Of a stretch of DNA of 47,234 nucleotides, positions 1 through 8,897 are shown in pieces; position 1 is the first letter of the stretch, and every line of letters begins with the position of its first letter. Source of the stretch: Pseudobdellovibrionaceae bacterium. Lineage in GTDB: Bacteria > Bdellovibrionota > Bdellovibrionia > Bdellovibrionales > Bdellovibrionaceae. The stretch spans positions 1 through 47,234 of the forward strand of contig JAEUWH010000065.1 of assembly GCA_016785955.1 (NCBI GenBank), read 5' to 3'. Under the pieces are notes generated by a model that saw only the letters and a list, made by a program, of their open reading frames with translations, searched no databases and was not told the DNA's origin. The position numbers and the translations under genes are program-made.

Positions 1-2
1 AA

Positions 3-107
3 CTTAGCTCAACAAAACATTTTTGGGAAACCCAATGGCAGGAAAAAATGGGAATCAATGCGAATATCAAACTTACTTTTTTAGGAATTACTGTGGATCA
101 GGTCTAG
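3..107 (+). CDS. C-terminal fragment of an unknown protein, cut by the left edge
   Basis: An open frame enters from the left edge and ends at TAG 105-107, giving 34 residues ending in GITVDQV. The composition (WETQWQEKMG, then alternating hydrophobics) looks protein-like, but there is too little to name a family. A second frame from base 1 also stays open, to a TAG at 82-84, so the choice between them rests on composition alone. Only an upstream sequence could settle it. Confidence 0.35.
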   Translation, partial: LSSTKHFWETQWQEKMGINANIKLTFLGITVDQV

Positions 108-315
108 ATTTAAAATCCCAACACAATCGGAACGGTATCAATTCTTAATTTCAATAAGAAGACCATAAGGGCCTTTAACCCATTGATTGCGGAATGGTTT
201 TAAATGCGAATAAAACGTCTCAGAACGAGAGTTGAAATTTTTTCCTGTAAACTTGTTAGACAGGGGGCCGTTTAGGGCCAACAGAGGCTCGGGCTATTGT
301 GAGAAAGAGCTAAAA

Positions 316-1203
316 ATGGTAAGAGAAGGTATGAAATCCACTCAACTTGAATTCTCTATTCAGCGACCCAAAGAAGAGGATCGTAATTTTCAAAAAGGTG
401 GTCGAAGCTTTTATTTTTTTGATTTCGATGACAACATCGCCTGCTTGACCACGCCATTAATTTTATTCCATAAGAAAACAAATCAAGAACTTCTTTTGTC
501 CAGTCACGAGTGGGCTTTGGCGCATTCGACAATTGGTAAGCCCGGAGCCTATGAGGATTATGAAGTTCGCTATTGTGATAAAGCCGGAACATTTAAGTTT
601 TTTCGAGATCATGAAATACATGAATTAGAAAAGTTGGGACGTAAAAATCAAGTTTTTGAAAGTGATGTGGCTCATATTTTAGGGTTGCCGGATTTAGAGT
701 GGAAAGGACCCTCATGGGATTGCTTTTACCACTCAGTATTCAATCAGCGACCAATATCTATTATCACGGCTCGTGGCCACAGCCCGGACACGATTAAACG
801 TGGGGTGCAATTATTTGTGGACCATGGCTGGTTAAATCAAGAGCCAAATTATTTAACTATATTTCCAGTATCAAACACGTCGATACGCTTAGATTTGGGA
901 GATCAAAATTTGAATCTTTCAACGGCTGAACTCAAGCAGCGTGCGATTCGTAACAGTGTTCTGCGGGCATTTGCGACCTATGGCTACAATGACCATCACC
1001 GTTTCGGGATGAGTGATGATGACCCAAAAAACTTAAGTCTGATCGTGGAAGAAATGACGAATTTAAAACGGGAATTTCCGAAAATTTGTTTCTTTGTTAT
1101 CGAGACATTTAATAATCGTTTTGTTAAACATGAAATCTTGGAATCAAAACAAAAATCTGAATATCTGAAAACTTTCGAAGAACAATTACCATTACTGAAG
1201 TAA
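316..1203 (+). CDS. HAD-superfamily-like hypothetical protein
   Basis: A 295-residue cytoplasmic protein with no signal peptide. The DFDDN motif at residues 36-40 sits after a hydrophobic strand (FYFF), as the nucleophile loop of HAD hydrolases does. ISIITARGH at about 147-155 fits HAD motif II (hydrophobic strand ending in T/S), and MSDDDPKN at about 232-239 fits the acidic motif IV. The substrate is unknown; the combination suggests a phosphatase or polynucleotide-kinase-like phosphatase fold. I chose ATG 316 because a purine-rich GAGAAAGAG lies 5 nt upstream. A TTG 84 nt further out also opens the frame, but the extra residues look non-coding. Another ATG at 331 is possible. It is a single gene, with prc 154 bp downstream. 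Confidence 0.7.
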   Translation: MVREGMKSTQLEFSIQRPKEEDRNFQKGGRSFYFFDFDDNIACLTTPLILFHKKTNQELLLSSHEWALAHSTIGKPGAYEDYEVRYCDKAGTFKFFRDHEIHELEKLGRKNQVFESDVAHILGLPDLEWKGPSWDCFYHSVFNQRPISIITARGHSPDTIKRGVQLFVDHGWLNQEPNYLTIFPVSNTSIRLDLGDQNLNLSTAELKQRAIRNSVLRAFATYGYNDHHRFGMSDDDPKNLSLIVEEMTNLKREFPKICFFVIETFNNRFVKHEILESKQKSEYLKTFEEQLPLLK

Positions 1204-1357
1204 CATAATTTTTCAATTTTGGCGTTATGGCCCGGCGGCTGTAAAATCGCATGCGAAAAACCCTTACCAAGGGCCGTATTCTAATTTAGACTTTATATCT
1301 ATTGTTCAAATTCCGATAAACTCTACTAAGAGTACTACTATTACTAAGGGGAGCCCC

Positions 1358-3394
1358 ATGAAATTAAGTTTGTCGTTGGTCACGCTATTATTCTTTTCCA
1401 TTGCTTCGTTTGCTCAGCAGGGTGCGCAAACTGAAGGGGCCGATGGTGATATAAAAAAGCGGCCGATTGGGGCAATTTCATTTGCTAAAAAAGACAATGG
1501 CTTAGAATGCCGCTATCTTACAATGATCGAGGATGGTTTTTTGCGTTATCACGTGAAATATACGAAACGAGATAAAGAATTAGAAAATCAAGTTATTGAT
1601 CAACATTTGAAAAAACTGGATCCATCAAAAATATATTTCACTCAAGATGATGCGGATAAAGTTAAAGATTGGATGAAAGGTTTATTTGATAGAACAAAGA
1701 AAAATGATTGTGAGTTCTTGGTGGAGGCGCAAAATCTTTTGGTTAAACGCATTCAGGAGCGAGCCGAATTTGCCAAAAAGTTCTTAGGTAAAGATTATAA
1801 ATTTGATGATAAAACAGAGTTTTCTTTTGATCCAGATCAAAAGAAATATCCTAAAACAGCGGATGAGGCTAATGACTTTTTGAAAAAATACATCCACTTT
1901 CAAGTTTCTAACTATATGGCAACGGACATGAAATTAGAAGAAGCGAAAGATCGCGTGAAAAAGAACTACGATCTGGCGATTAAGCGTTTAAACGATACAT
2001 CCGTGGATGATTTGTATTCTGGGTATTTAGATAGTTTTGCGCGTTCATTGGATCCTCATTCAAGTTTTTTCTCTAAAGACGTGCTGAGTGATTTTCAAAT
2101 TCAAATGAGTTTGTCTTTGGAAGGCATCGGGGCAACGCTTTCCAGTGAAAATGGCTTTACTGTCGTGGAGCAATTGGTTCCGGGTGGTGCGGCTGCGAAA
2201 TCGGGTTTGGTAGACCCCCAAGATAAAATCATCGCTGTCGGTCAGGAAAAAGGCGAAATGGAAAATGTCATCGACATGGACCTAAAAGATGTTGTTAAGA
2301 AAATTCGCGGGGCTAAAGGTACGAAAGTTCGTCTGACTCTTTTGCGAAAGCAGGGGGATGGAAAAAAACGCATCGATATCGCGTTAACTCGGGATAAAGT
2401 CAGCCTCGAGGATGAAGCGGCGCAAATTCATTACATTGATAAAGACAAGAAAAAGTTAGGTATTATCAACTTACCGTCTTTTTACGCGGACTCTAAAAGT
2501 GGCGGTCGAAGCGCGGCTTCCGATTTAAAGCGTTTGCTGAAACAGGCTCGTGAGAAAAAAGTTGATGGTATCGTATTGGATCTTTCTAATAATGGTGGTG
2601 GCAGCCTGGACGATGCCGTCAGAATTGCGGGGCTATTTTTTAAAACTGGTAATGTGGTCAAGCAATCCAGCAAAACCGAAGGTCGTGAGCAAGTTCTGGA
2701 AGATGAAGATGTCATGGTTGATTGGGCAGGTCCATTGGTGGTGCTGACATCACGAATCAGTGCATCGGCATCGGAGATCGTGTCCGGTACGTTACAAGAT
2801 TATAAACGAGCGATCGTCGTGGGTGGAGATCACACCTTTGGTAAAGGCTCGGTACAAAGTGTATTGCCTATCCCGGGTGATTTAGGGGCGATCAAAGTGA
2901 CGGTGGGAATGTTCTTTATTCCGGGTGGAAATTCGACCCAGCACCGCGGTGTTGATGCGGATGTCGTGTTGCCTGGCCCATATTCGACAGATGATATTGG
3001 CGAAAAATCTTTGGACTATTCGTTGCCACCGAAAAAGATTGAATCCTTTCTTTCAAAGGAAGCTTACGTAACGGAAGGTGCCGAGGCTTGGAAAGAGGTT
3101 AAGGCGGATTGGATTAAGACATTAAAGGAAAAGTCGCACGCTCGTGTGGAAAAAAATCCTGATTTTAAAAAAATCGTTGAAGATTTAAAAAAATCTAAAG
3201 ACAAGGGTAAAATTATCCGCGTCGCTGATATCTTGAAAGAAAAAGATAAAAACGAAAAAGAGAAAAAGAAAAAGAAATTTTCTAAAGATGAAAAAACTAA
3301 AGAGTATTTAAAACGTCAAGATGTTCAAGAAGCGTCTCAGGTGCTGATGGATCTTATCCAATTGCAATCGGACAAGCTTTTGTCTCAGAAGTAA
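1358..3394 (+). CDS. prc: Carboxy-terminal processing (tail-specific) protease, S41 family
   Basis: Periplasmic serine protease of 678 residues that cleaves proteins at non-polar C-termini. Residues 1-19 form a signal peptide. An N-terminal helical domain spans about 45-235, a PDZ domain about 250-345 (begins SLEGIGATL), and the S41 core about 360-545. The catalytic dyad is visible: Ser470 in SASASEI and Lys496 in FGKGSVQ, the Ser-Lys arrangement of E. coli Prc. The C-terminal third is highly charged, with a Lys/Glu-rich stretch near 610-650, comparable to the Prc C-terminal domain. Size and domain order match Prc (about 680 residues) better than the smaller CtpA type. The start has AAGGGGAG 5 nt upstream. 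It is monocistronic, ended by a strong terminator. In other bacteria Prc trims murein hydrolases and lipoproteins; the target here is unknown. Confidence 0.93.
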   Translation: MKLSLSLVTLLFFSIASFAQQGAQTEGADGDIKKRPIGAISFAKKDNGLECRYLTMIEDGFLRYHVKYTKRDKELENQVIDQHLKKLDPSKIYFTQDDADKVKDWMKGLFDRTKKNDCEFLVEAQNLLVKRIQERAEFAKKFLGKDYKFDDKTEFSFDPDQKKYPKTADEANDFLKKYIHFQVSNYMATDMKLEEAKDRVKKNYDLAIKRLNDTSVDDLYSGYLDSFARSLDPHSSFFSKDVLSDFQIQMSLSLEGIGATLSSENGFTVVEQLVPGGAAAKSGLVDPQDKIIAVGQEKGEMENVIDMDLKDVVKKIRGAKGTKVRLTLLRKQGDGKKRIDIALTRDKVSLEDEAAQIHYIDKDKKKLGIINLPSFYADSKSGGRSAASDLKRLLKQAREKKVDGIVLDLSNNGGGSLDDAVRIAGLFFKTGNVVKQSSKTEGREQVLEDEDVMVDWAGPLVVLTSRISASASEIVSGTLQDYKRAIVVGGDHTFGKGSVQSVLPIPGDLGAIKVTVGMFFIPGGNSTQHRGVDADVVLPGPYSTDDIGEKSLDYSLPPKKIESFLSKEAYVTEGAEAWKEVKADWIKTLKEKSHARVEKNPDFKKIVEDLKKSKDKGKIIRVADILKEKDKNEKEKKKKKFSKDEKTKEYLKRQDVQEASQVLMDLIQLQSDKLLSQK

Positions 3395-3434
3395 CGAGAG
3401 AAATATATAAATAGGATTTATAGGGTTGAATTAG

Positions 3435-3465
3435 AAAGGAACGCCAACAAGGCGTTCTTTTTTTT
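3435..3465 (+). terminator. Rho-independent terminator of prc
   Basis: A perfect 7-bp stem GAACGCC/GGCGTTC (3439-3445 with 3451-3457) with a 5-nt loop AACAA is followed by eight T. It is preceded by A-rich bases that can extend the stem. It lies 45 nt after the prc stop. Confidence 0.92.
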
Positions 3466-3628
3466 AGGTAAACTGGATTTTTAGTGCAGTAAGCGTCCTT
3501 GAGTTTTTTAGGGAATGTACAAAGAGCACCCGTCGATAGTCCGCTTCGTATGGATGGTCTGTTCTGTAGGCCTTTCCTTACCAACAGTTCCTAATGATTT
3601 TAGTGATAAATAACCACCATTACAAAGA

Positions 3629-3655
3629 CTTGTCGGCCGATTTCTGGTCGACAAG
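3629..3655 (+). promoter_or_regulatory. Leader hairpin before the E1 operon
   Basis: A 10-bp stem (CTTGTCGGCC with GGTCGACAAG, one G-T pair) and a 7-nt loop lie 43 nt before the TTG start of the E1 alpha gene. The bases after it are GTTGGGGTTTTAG, so the T run is short; it could be a weak terminator or attenuator, or an operator read as DNA. The rest of the 304-bp gap 3395-3698 holds the prc terminator and no ORF I would call a gene. Confidence 0.5.
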
Positions 3656-3698
3656 GTTGGGGTTTTAGATTATGAGTTAAAGGGTAGAGGGGGCCTGG

Positions 3699-4808
3699 TT
3701 GAGTTATTCAAAATCAATGTCTGCAAAGTCAGACGGTAAGAAAAAAGGTCTAGTTAAAATAGCTAATAAAAAACAAGTTCAAACAAAATCTAAGGATACT
3801 GCAAAAAGTGATTCTTTGGCGCAGATACCAGACAAGACATTGATTCAAATTTTGGATTTAATGATTAAATCACGAGTTTTGGAGGAACGCTTGATCAAAA
3901 TTTATCGAGCTGGTGAGTCTTACTTCTGGATTGGGGGCCCGGGTGAAGAAGCTTGGGGAGTACCGATTGGCATGCTGGCTCGAAAAGGGGAAGGTCCGAA
4001 GTATGACTTTTTACATTTACACTATCGTTGTACACCGACTCTGATTGCGATGGGCATGGATATGAAGGACTCGATTCGATTGATGATGAATCGCGTGACA
4101 GATCCATCAACGGGCGGACGAAATTTCTCTAATCATTATTGCTTTCCTAAAATGAATATTGCGCCGGTCACATCGCCCATTGAAGTTCAATATGGAATTG
4201 CTTTGGGAACGGCTCATGCGCAGAAGCGCTTGGGGGACAACGCGATTAGTATAGTCACCGGCGGAGATGCGGGCACGGCGGAAGGTGACTTTGCGAGTTG
4301 CTTGATTTGGGCGTCTCGTAAGGGCAACGAACTGCCGATGTTGATCACGGTGCAAAATAACTATTGGGGTATTTCGACTTCGTACGAGGGGCAGCATGGA
4401 GAGTCGGCGATTGCGGATCGGGCCCGTGGGTTTAATATTCGAGCTCGGGTCGTCAACGGCAATGACCCGGTAGAATCCTATATCGCTTTGAAAGAAGAGA
4501 TGGACTACATTCGTAGAACAGGGAAGCCAAGTTTTATTGAATCCAAAGTTTCTCGTCTTTACGGGCACTCGTCGGCGAGTGGCGCCAATTTCGTTGGGAA
4601 TGAAGAAGATTGTATTAAAAGTTTTTCTGAAAAGTTGATCTCGCGCAAGTTGGTTACGGAAAAAGATATTAAAAGAATGTGGGAAACATACGAGGCCGAG
4701 GCGTTAAAGGCGACAGAAGACGCGCGGGCCGAGGGTGTCCCGGCGGCGGAGTCTATTTGGGATCACGTATACGCAAATAATGAGAACAGCGACTGGAGGA
4801 AATTCTAA
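3699..4808 (+). CDS. 2-oxoacid dehydrogenase E1 alpha subunit (branched-chain type)
   Basis: Thiamine-diphosphate-dependent decarboxylase subunit of a 2-oxoacid dehydrogenase complex, 369 residues. After a Lys-rich N-terminal extension of about 40 residues, the family signature runs through GGPGEEAWG (79-87) and HYRCTPTLI (108-116). The ThDP-binding motif spans GGDAGTAEGD (188-197) to NN (220-221). Together with the next gene it forms the E1 heterotetramer. Sequence style is closest to branched-chain (2-oxoisovalerate) E1, but pyruvate or acetoin cannot be excluded. The start is a TTG preceded by GAGGGGG about 6 nt away; an in-frame ATG 18 nt later is the alternative. Its stop overlaps the next start (TAATG). 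No E2 or E3 gene is in the window. Confidence 0.88.
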   Translation: MSYSKSMSAKSDGKKKGLVKIANKKQVQTKSKDTAKSDSLAQIPDKTLIQILDLMIKSRVLEERLIKIYRAGESYFWIGGPGEEAWGVPIGMLARKGEGPKYDFLHLHYRCTPTLIAMGMDMKDSIRLMMNRVTDPSTGGRNFSNHYCFPKMNIAPVTSPIEVQYGIALGTAHAQKRLGDNAISIVTGGDAGTAEGDFASCLIWASRKGNELPMLITVQNNYWGISTSYEGQHGESAIADRARGFNIRARVVNGNDPVESYIALKEEMDYIRRTGKPSFIESKVSRLYGHSSASGANFVGNEEDCIKSFSEKLISRKLVTEKDIKRMWETYEAEALKATEDARAEGVPAAESIWDHVYANNENSDWRKF

Positions 4809-5866
4809 TGGCTAATATGGCTCAAGCGATTCGACTCGCACTCCATTACAGTGAAAAGAATTTGCAGCTTAAGGATGTATTTGGCCAGGATGCGGGCGCC
4901 CCATTGGGCGGTGTCTTTACGGCGACCCAGGGTCTGAAAACATCGTGGAATACGCCGCTGGATGAGCGCGGAATTATCAGCATGGCGATGGGTATCGCCA
5001 TGGCTGGCGATCGTTGTGTAGCGGAAATTCAATTTTGTGATTATATTTTCAATACTATTGATTTGCTTAAAATTGCGGGAAATACGCTGTGGTGTACGAA
5101 CGGTCAATACCAATTGCCAATGACAGTGATGACTCCTGTTGGTGCGGGTATTCGCGGAAGTGTGTACCACTCGCATTCCTTTGATTCTTGGGCATCTCGG
5201 ATTCAAGGTTGGAAGGTGGTTATGCCATCGACTCCGCTGGATGCGTATGGATTGTTGCTGTCGGCGATTAAAGACCCAAATCCTGTTTTATTTTTAAAGC
5301 CGAAAGCGTTGATGCGTGTACGCGGAGACGAATTGATTCCTGGAGAGCCGGCCGATGAAAAAGAACTGAAGGCGCGCATTGATGCGCCAATTGGTGACCG
5401 CTCGAAATGGAAACCGGAATGGCCAGGTGTTCAGGATTACTGGATCGAGATCGGCAAAGGTAAAATCACTCGCCATGGAGAGCAGATCACCTTGGTCAGT
5501 TGGGGGCGGCATTTGTTGTTGGCAAATGAAATTGCGGATGAATTGAAACAGCACGATGGTATTTCCGTAGAAGTGATCGATTTGCGTTCGATTTATCCTT
5601 ACGATTGGGAAATGATCAAATCGTCGGTAGCAAAAACGGGTCGGTTACTGATCGTAAATGAGGACACCGAAGTGACGAATTTTGGTGAGCATCTTATTTA
5701 TCGAGTAGTTCAGGAATTGTTCTACGAATTGCTGGCTCGACCGCGATTGATTGCGGGAAAAAATGTTCCTGGTATTGGTCTACATCCAAATTTGGAAGAT
5801 GCAACGGTTCCTCAAAAATCCGAGATCAAATCGGCAATTTTGGAAATCATCAGGGAAGTCCCTTAA
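4808..5866 (+). CDS. 2-oxoacid dehydrogenase E1 beta subunit (branched-chain type)
   Basis: Beta subunit of the E1 component, 352 residues. It shows GQDAGAPLGGVF near the N-terminus, a TPLDERGI-type segment, the AEIQFCDYIFN segment that contacts ThDP, and a transketolase C-terminal domain (DLRSIYPYDWE, then NEDTEVTNFGEHL). The phrase YHSHSFDSWASRIQGWKVV followed by PNPVLFLKPK resembles branched-chain E1 beta. The ATG shares its A with the stop of E1 alpha and has GGAGG about 9 nt upstream inside the alpha gene, so translation is probably coupled and stoichiometric. The stop again overlaps the next start. Confidence 0.9.
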   Translation: MANMAQAIRLALHYSEKNLQLKDVFGQDAGAPLGGVFTATQGLKTSWNTPLDERGIISMAMGIAMAGDRCVAEIQFCDYIFNTIDLLKIAGNTLWCTNGQYQLPMTVMTPVGAGIRGSVYHSHSFDSWASRIQGWKVVMPSTPLDAYGLLLSAIKDPNPVLFLKPKALMRVRGDELIPGEPADEKELKARIDAPIGDRSKWKPEWPGVQDYWIEIGKGKITRHGEQITLVSWGRHLLLANEIADELKQHDGISVEVIDLRSIYPYDWEMIKSSVAKTGRLLIVNEDTEVTNFGEHLIYRVVQELFYELLARPRLIAGKNVPGIGLHPNLEDATVPQKSEIKSAILEIIREVP

Positions 5867-6684
5867 TGAAGGGCTTAAGTAAAAACCATCGTAAAACCGA
5901 CAGTCCTGTTTTCGATAAATATGAATTGTACACGGAAGCCGTGCAATCGACAGAAACAGATGTTGAATTTATTCATAATACATACAAAGAGCTAAGGAAT
6001 CGTGAGGCTCAAACCCTGCGCGAAGATTTCTGTGGCACCTTTGCCTTATCGTGCGAGTGGGTGAAGGCGGCTAAAACTCATAAAGCGTACGGTGTGGATT
6101 TAGATCCTGAGCCTATGGAGTATGGGCGAGCGAAGTATTTGCCTCGGTTAACACCGGATCAGCAAAAGCGTGTGCAGTTGATCGAGGGTGATGTGCTGAA
6201 GTCAAATTTACCAAAAGTTGACGTTACGTTGGCCGTGAATTTTTCATATTTTTTATTTAAAAAACGTGAGCAATTAAGAACATATTTTGCGCGCGTATTG
6301 AATTCGTTAAATGATAAAGGAATTTTTATCATCGATGTTTTTGGTGGGGGGCAATGCCACGATGCCATCGAAGACCGCATTAAGCACAAAGGGTTTACTT
6401 ATTATTGGGATCAAACCGGTTTTGATCCGGTCACTAATGAAGCGGTTTTTCATATCCATTTTAAAATCGGAAATGGTGAAAAAATTGAGCGCGTATTTAC
6501 CTATGATTGGCGGTTGTGGAGTATCCCTGAACTGCGCGAGATACTGGCCGAAGCGGGGTTTAAGAAGACACACGTGTATTGGGAAGGTACGAACAAAGAC
6601 GGTGGTGGCAATGGCGAATTCACTAGAACAGAAAAAGGCGAACCCTGTTTGTCATGGATCGCCTATATTGTAAGTGAAAAATAA
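5866..6684 (+). CDS. Class I SAM-dependent methyltransferase
   Basis: A 272-residue cytosolic protein with a Rossmann-type methyltransferase core. Motif I is the degenerate LREDFCGTFALS (51-62), followed by the acidic strand YGVDLDPEPM (75-84) and a later IIDVFGGG strand. The C-terminal part carries Trp-rich segments and ends ...SWIAYIVSEK. The methyl acceptor is unknown. It is the third gene of the E1 operon: its ATG overlaps the E1 beta stop (TAATG), so it is expressed with the dehydrogenase although no functional link is known to me. It abuts the stop of the convergent next gene with no gap. Confidence 0.85.
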   Translation: MKGLSKNHRKTDSPVFDKYELYTEAVQSTETDVEFIHNTYKELRNREAQTLREDFCGTFALSCEWVKAAKTHKAYGVDLDPEPMEYGRAKYLPRLTPDQQKRVQLIEGDVLKSNLPKVDVTLAVNFSYFLFKKREQLRTYFARVLNSLNDKGIFIIDVFGGGQCHDAIEDRIKHKGFTYYWDQTGFDPVTNEAVFHIHFKIGNGEKIERVFTYDWRLWSIPELREILAEAGFKKTHVYWEGTNKDGGGNGEFTRTEKGEPCLSWIAYIVSEK

Positions 6685-7719
6685 TTATTTAGGAGCGACT
6701 GGAATGTTGAGTGGTGCCGGTGGAAGATTATTTTTGGCTGCTGGTTTTGAGTCCGCGGCTTTTTTGACAACAAGAGTGTTCGGTGGTGCATTTTTGCTGA
6801 GATAGTCAGCGGGGCGGCCGCCGAATTCCTTGGCACACCAGTCGCCACCGACTCGTACCATATAGGTTTTTCCATTTTCTTGTAAAGGACGAAAGAGTTC
6901 TCCACGTTCGTCTCTTTCAGGAAGATTAGTGGCGATTCCACATTCGTAATAAATGGCGTCACAAAGTTTGTAGGCCTCTTCAGATTTAGAAAAACTGGAC
7001 TCGAAATTATTTTGAATATCCTCAAAGCAATCTTTGATACCTAAATCCGAACTAGAGCCGATATAATCACGTCCCCGATTCAAGACAGAGCGTCTTTTGT
7101 TTGCATAAAATGCACTTCGTTCGGTGTGACTCATTGTAAAGAGATCTTTTTTATTTTGTGAGTCCTTGTCGATAAAAAGTTCTTGCAGAACATTTCCCCA
7201 GCTGGCACTCACTCCGACTTCTTTGAGTGCGGCGTTTCGGGGGTCTGTGAAAATATTCCCGGCCACGCTGTTGACCGATTGAATCCGTTCCATATAGTTT
7301 TCGTATTTGGCGCTTTCATTTCGAGATTTAATTTTGCCGGGGGTACAATAACCAGCAGATGTGAGCATCCGAATAACATTCATTTGATAGTTCATGGCGC
7401 CCGAAAAATACACGGGACCGTTTTTGGTCTCTTTGATGTCGGGGCTGTCAAAGTCACTACGCCGAGTCGTTTTTTTATTGCTAGGACTATCGATCGAGTC
7501 TACCAAGATGGCTTTTTCTCGGACAATCAGCCCTAGAAGGGCTAGATAGTTGTCATCAATTGGTTTGTTCATTTTTTTTAGTGCTTCTGAAATGCATGTC
7601 AGGCGGGCGCTTCCCAGCATTGTTTGACTTGATGATGTCGTATTTGCATCGCCGTAGGCATCAAAAAATACAAGCAATGCCGTTAGTAACAATACGATAT
7701 TCTTTTTAATCCTTAACAT
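6685..7719 (-). CDS. Secreted hypothetical protein
   Basis: A 344-residue protein with a signal peptide (basic MLRIKKN, then a hydrophobic run to about residue 22, cleavage near AYGDA). The mature part contains six scattered Cys residues, including CEIYECGIATN-like spacing near CDAIYYECG, which suggests disulfides in the periplasm. The last 45 residues are Pro/Ala/Asn-rich and low complexity. I recognise no family. The start is ATG 7719, with TGAGGTG 4 nt upstream; a GTG 12 nt further out lies inside that ribosome binding site. It converges with the methyltransferase gene. Confidence 0.72.
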   Translation of the reverse strand: MLRIKKNIVLLLTALLVFFDAYGDANTTSSSQTMLGSARLTCISEALKKMNKPIDDNYLALLGLIVREKAILVDSIDSPSNKKTTRRSDFDSPDIKETKNGPVYFSGAMNYQMNVIRMLTSAGYCTPGKIKSRNESAKYENYMERIQSVNSVAGNIFTDPRNAALKEVGVSASWGNVLQELFIDKDSQNKKDLFTMSHTERSAFYANKRRSVLNRGRDYIGSSSDLGIKDCFEDIQNNFESSFSKSEEAYKLCDAIYYECGIATNLPERDERGELFRPLQENGKTYMVRVGGDWCAKEFGGRPADYLSKNAPPNTLVVKKAADSKPAAKNNLPPAPLNIPVAPK

Positions 7720-7823
7720 AAAACACCTCACGTTTTCGTTTCGGTGTCTTATTTTGAAACTTGAGAGGTCGAGGACATGGCTTTTGGTCCAACTCCAAAT
7801 CTTAAGATGTTTGGACGAAAGGA

Positions 7824-8351
7824 TTATCGGCCCGAGCTCTTTAGTTCTTCTCCCGTAAATAAATACTTAAGTTTTAGATTTGCTTTGGCAAACTCGGGAT
7901 TATCGACGGCTCCGCGCAGAATGCTGCATAAAACTGTGTCAATGACGGCATGGGAGCTTCTTAGGTCTTGCACCGAGGTCAAAACTTGGCCTCCCGTGGT
8001 GATGACGTCTTCGATCACACATAGTTTCTTACCAGCAATGTCGATGCCCTCGGCAAATAAACACGTTCCATAGTCTTTGGCCTTTTTGCGAACAAAAACA
8101 ACAGGAATTCCTGTTTCCAGGCTGAGTGCGGTCGCGATGGGAATTCCACCCATTTCTAGACCAGCCAATGCTTGGGTGTCGGATGGAACCAGCGGCTTTA
8201 ACAATTCTGCCACGGGCTTTAGGAGCTGAGGCATGGATTCAAATCGGTATTTGTCAAAGTACTCGTGGGATGTTTGGCCCGAGCGTAATTTGAATGTTCC
8301 CGTTAGATAGCAAATATCATATATTTTTTTAGCGAGTTCTTGTTTAGTCAT
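7824..8351 (-). CDS. pyrE: Orotate phosphoribosyltransferase
   Basis: Pyrimidine biosynthesis enzyme joining orotate and PRPP to give OMP; 175 residues, slightly short for PyrE. It has FKLRSGQTSHEYFDK near residues 20-34, GLEMGGIPIA (64-73), FVRKKAKDYG with the catalytic-loop Lys residues (86-95), and the PRPP-binding signature CVIEDVITTGGQ (111-122). The gene stands alone. A hairpin TCCAAA/TTTGGA (7794-7799 with 7810-7815) follows the stop but has no T run. A divergent small membrane protein gene begins 109 bp away, so the gap between them should hold two promoters. Confidence 0.93.
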   Translation of the reverse strand: MTKQELAKKIYDICYLTGTFKLRSGQTSHEYFDKYRFESMPQLLKPVAELLKPLVPSDTQALAGLEMGGIPIATALSLETGIPVVFVRKKAKDYGTCLFAEGIDIAGKKLCVIEDVITTGGQVLTSVQDLRSSHAVIDTVLCSILRGAVDNPEFAKANLKLKYLFTGEELKSSGR

Positions 8352-8460
8352 AGGCAGTTAATTAACAGGGCGAGCGGCGGATGTCGATAAATGGCACGCC
8401 ACTTCTTCTTGTCTTCATTGTTATTTCTGTCTTATGATCAATTAGGTAAAGAAGGTGTCT

Positions 8461-8685
8461 ATGTTTTGGGATTACTATTATCCTCTTTTGTTTTTAGTTT
8501 TAAGTGCTTTAATTTTATATTTTGGTCTGCGAAAAGAGGTCCGCAAGTTTAAAGTGACAGGGGATCCTTCGCTGATGGATCGGATTTATTTTCTTTTTAA
8601 TTTTGCTCTTGTTTTGATTTTTGGCGGTACTTTCTTTGCGGGAAGTATTGTTCGCCTTATCTATTTAGTTACAAAATCAACTTAG
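8461..8685 (+). CDS. Small two-helix membrane protein
   Basis: A 74-residue protein with two clear membrane segments: YYPLLFLVLSALILYFGL near residues 5-22 and FLFNFALVLIFGGTFFAG near 43-60, linked by a basic cytoplasmic loop (RKEVRKFK). ATG 8461 has AAAGAAGG 5 nt upstream; a GTG six bases earlier overlaps that site and is less likely. No family recognised. Gene density, codon pattern and ribosome site support it as real. Confidence 0.7.
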   Translation: MFWDYYYPLLFLVLSALILYFGLRKEVRKFKVTGDPSLMDRIYFLFNFALVLIFGGTFFAGSIVRLIYLVTKST

Positions 8686-8721
8686 CCTATTAGGACGCGA
8701 TTTTTAGGATTTTGCTACCGC

Positions 8722-8748
8722 GACCGCATGTTTGTATACCATGCGGTC
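8722..8748. repeat. Perfect 9-bp inverted repeat after the small membrane gene
   Basis: GACCGCATG and CATGCGGTC flank a 9-nt spacer TTTGTATAC. Only three T follow on the plus strand, so it is at best a weak terminator. The element CATGTTTGTA occurs at 8727-8736 and again at 8758-8767, and CATGTA/TACATG pairs occur just beyond near 8800-8820. Nothing else is visible in the 266-bp gap 8686-8951 except the fusA terminator. Confidence 0.55.
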
Positions 8749-8897
8749 TTTAAACTACATGTTTGTACACACTGTCACAGTCTATAAAATATTTCTGTAG
8801 CATGTATCTGTAGTACATGAATAAGCATGATCGTTTTGAATCTTTGCTTTATTTTTTGCCGGCATCATCGACATTAAATATTTTTTTGTCATATCTC

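Noticed and set aside
3354-3584. 76-codon minus-strand ORF across the end of prc
   Set aside because: It runs through the prc terminator and the end of a well-supported gene, with no ribosome site.
4107-4568. 153-codon minus-strand ORF inside the E1 alpha gene
   Set aside because: Antisense to the conserved ThDP-binding region; a shadow.
7794-7815. Hairpin TCCAAA/TTTGGA after pyrE as a terminator
   Set aside because: No T run follows on the minus strand and the stem is short.
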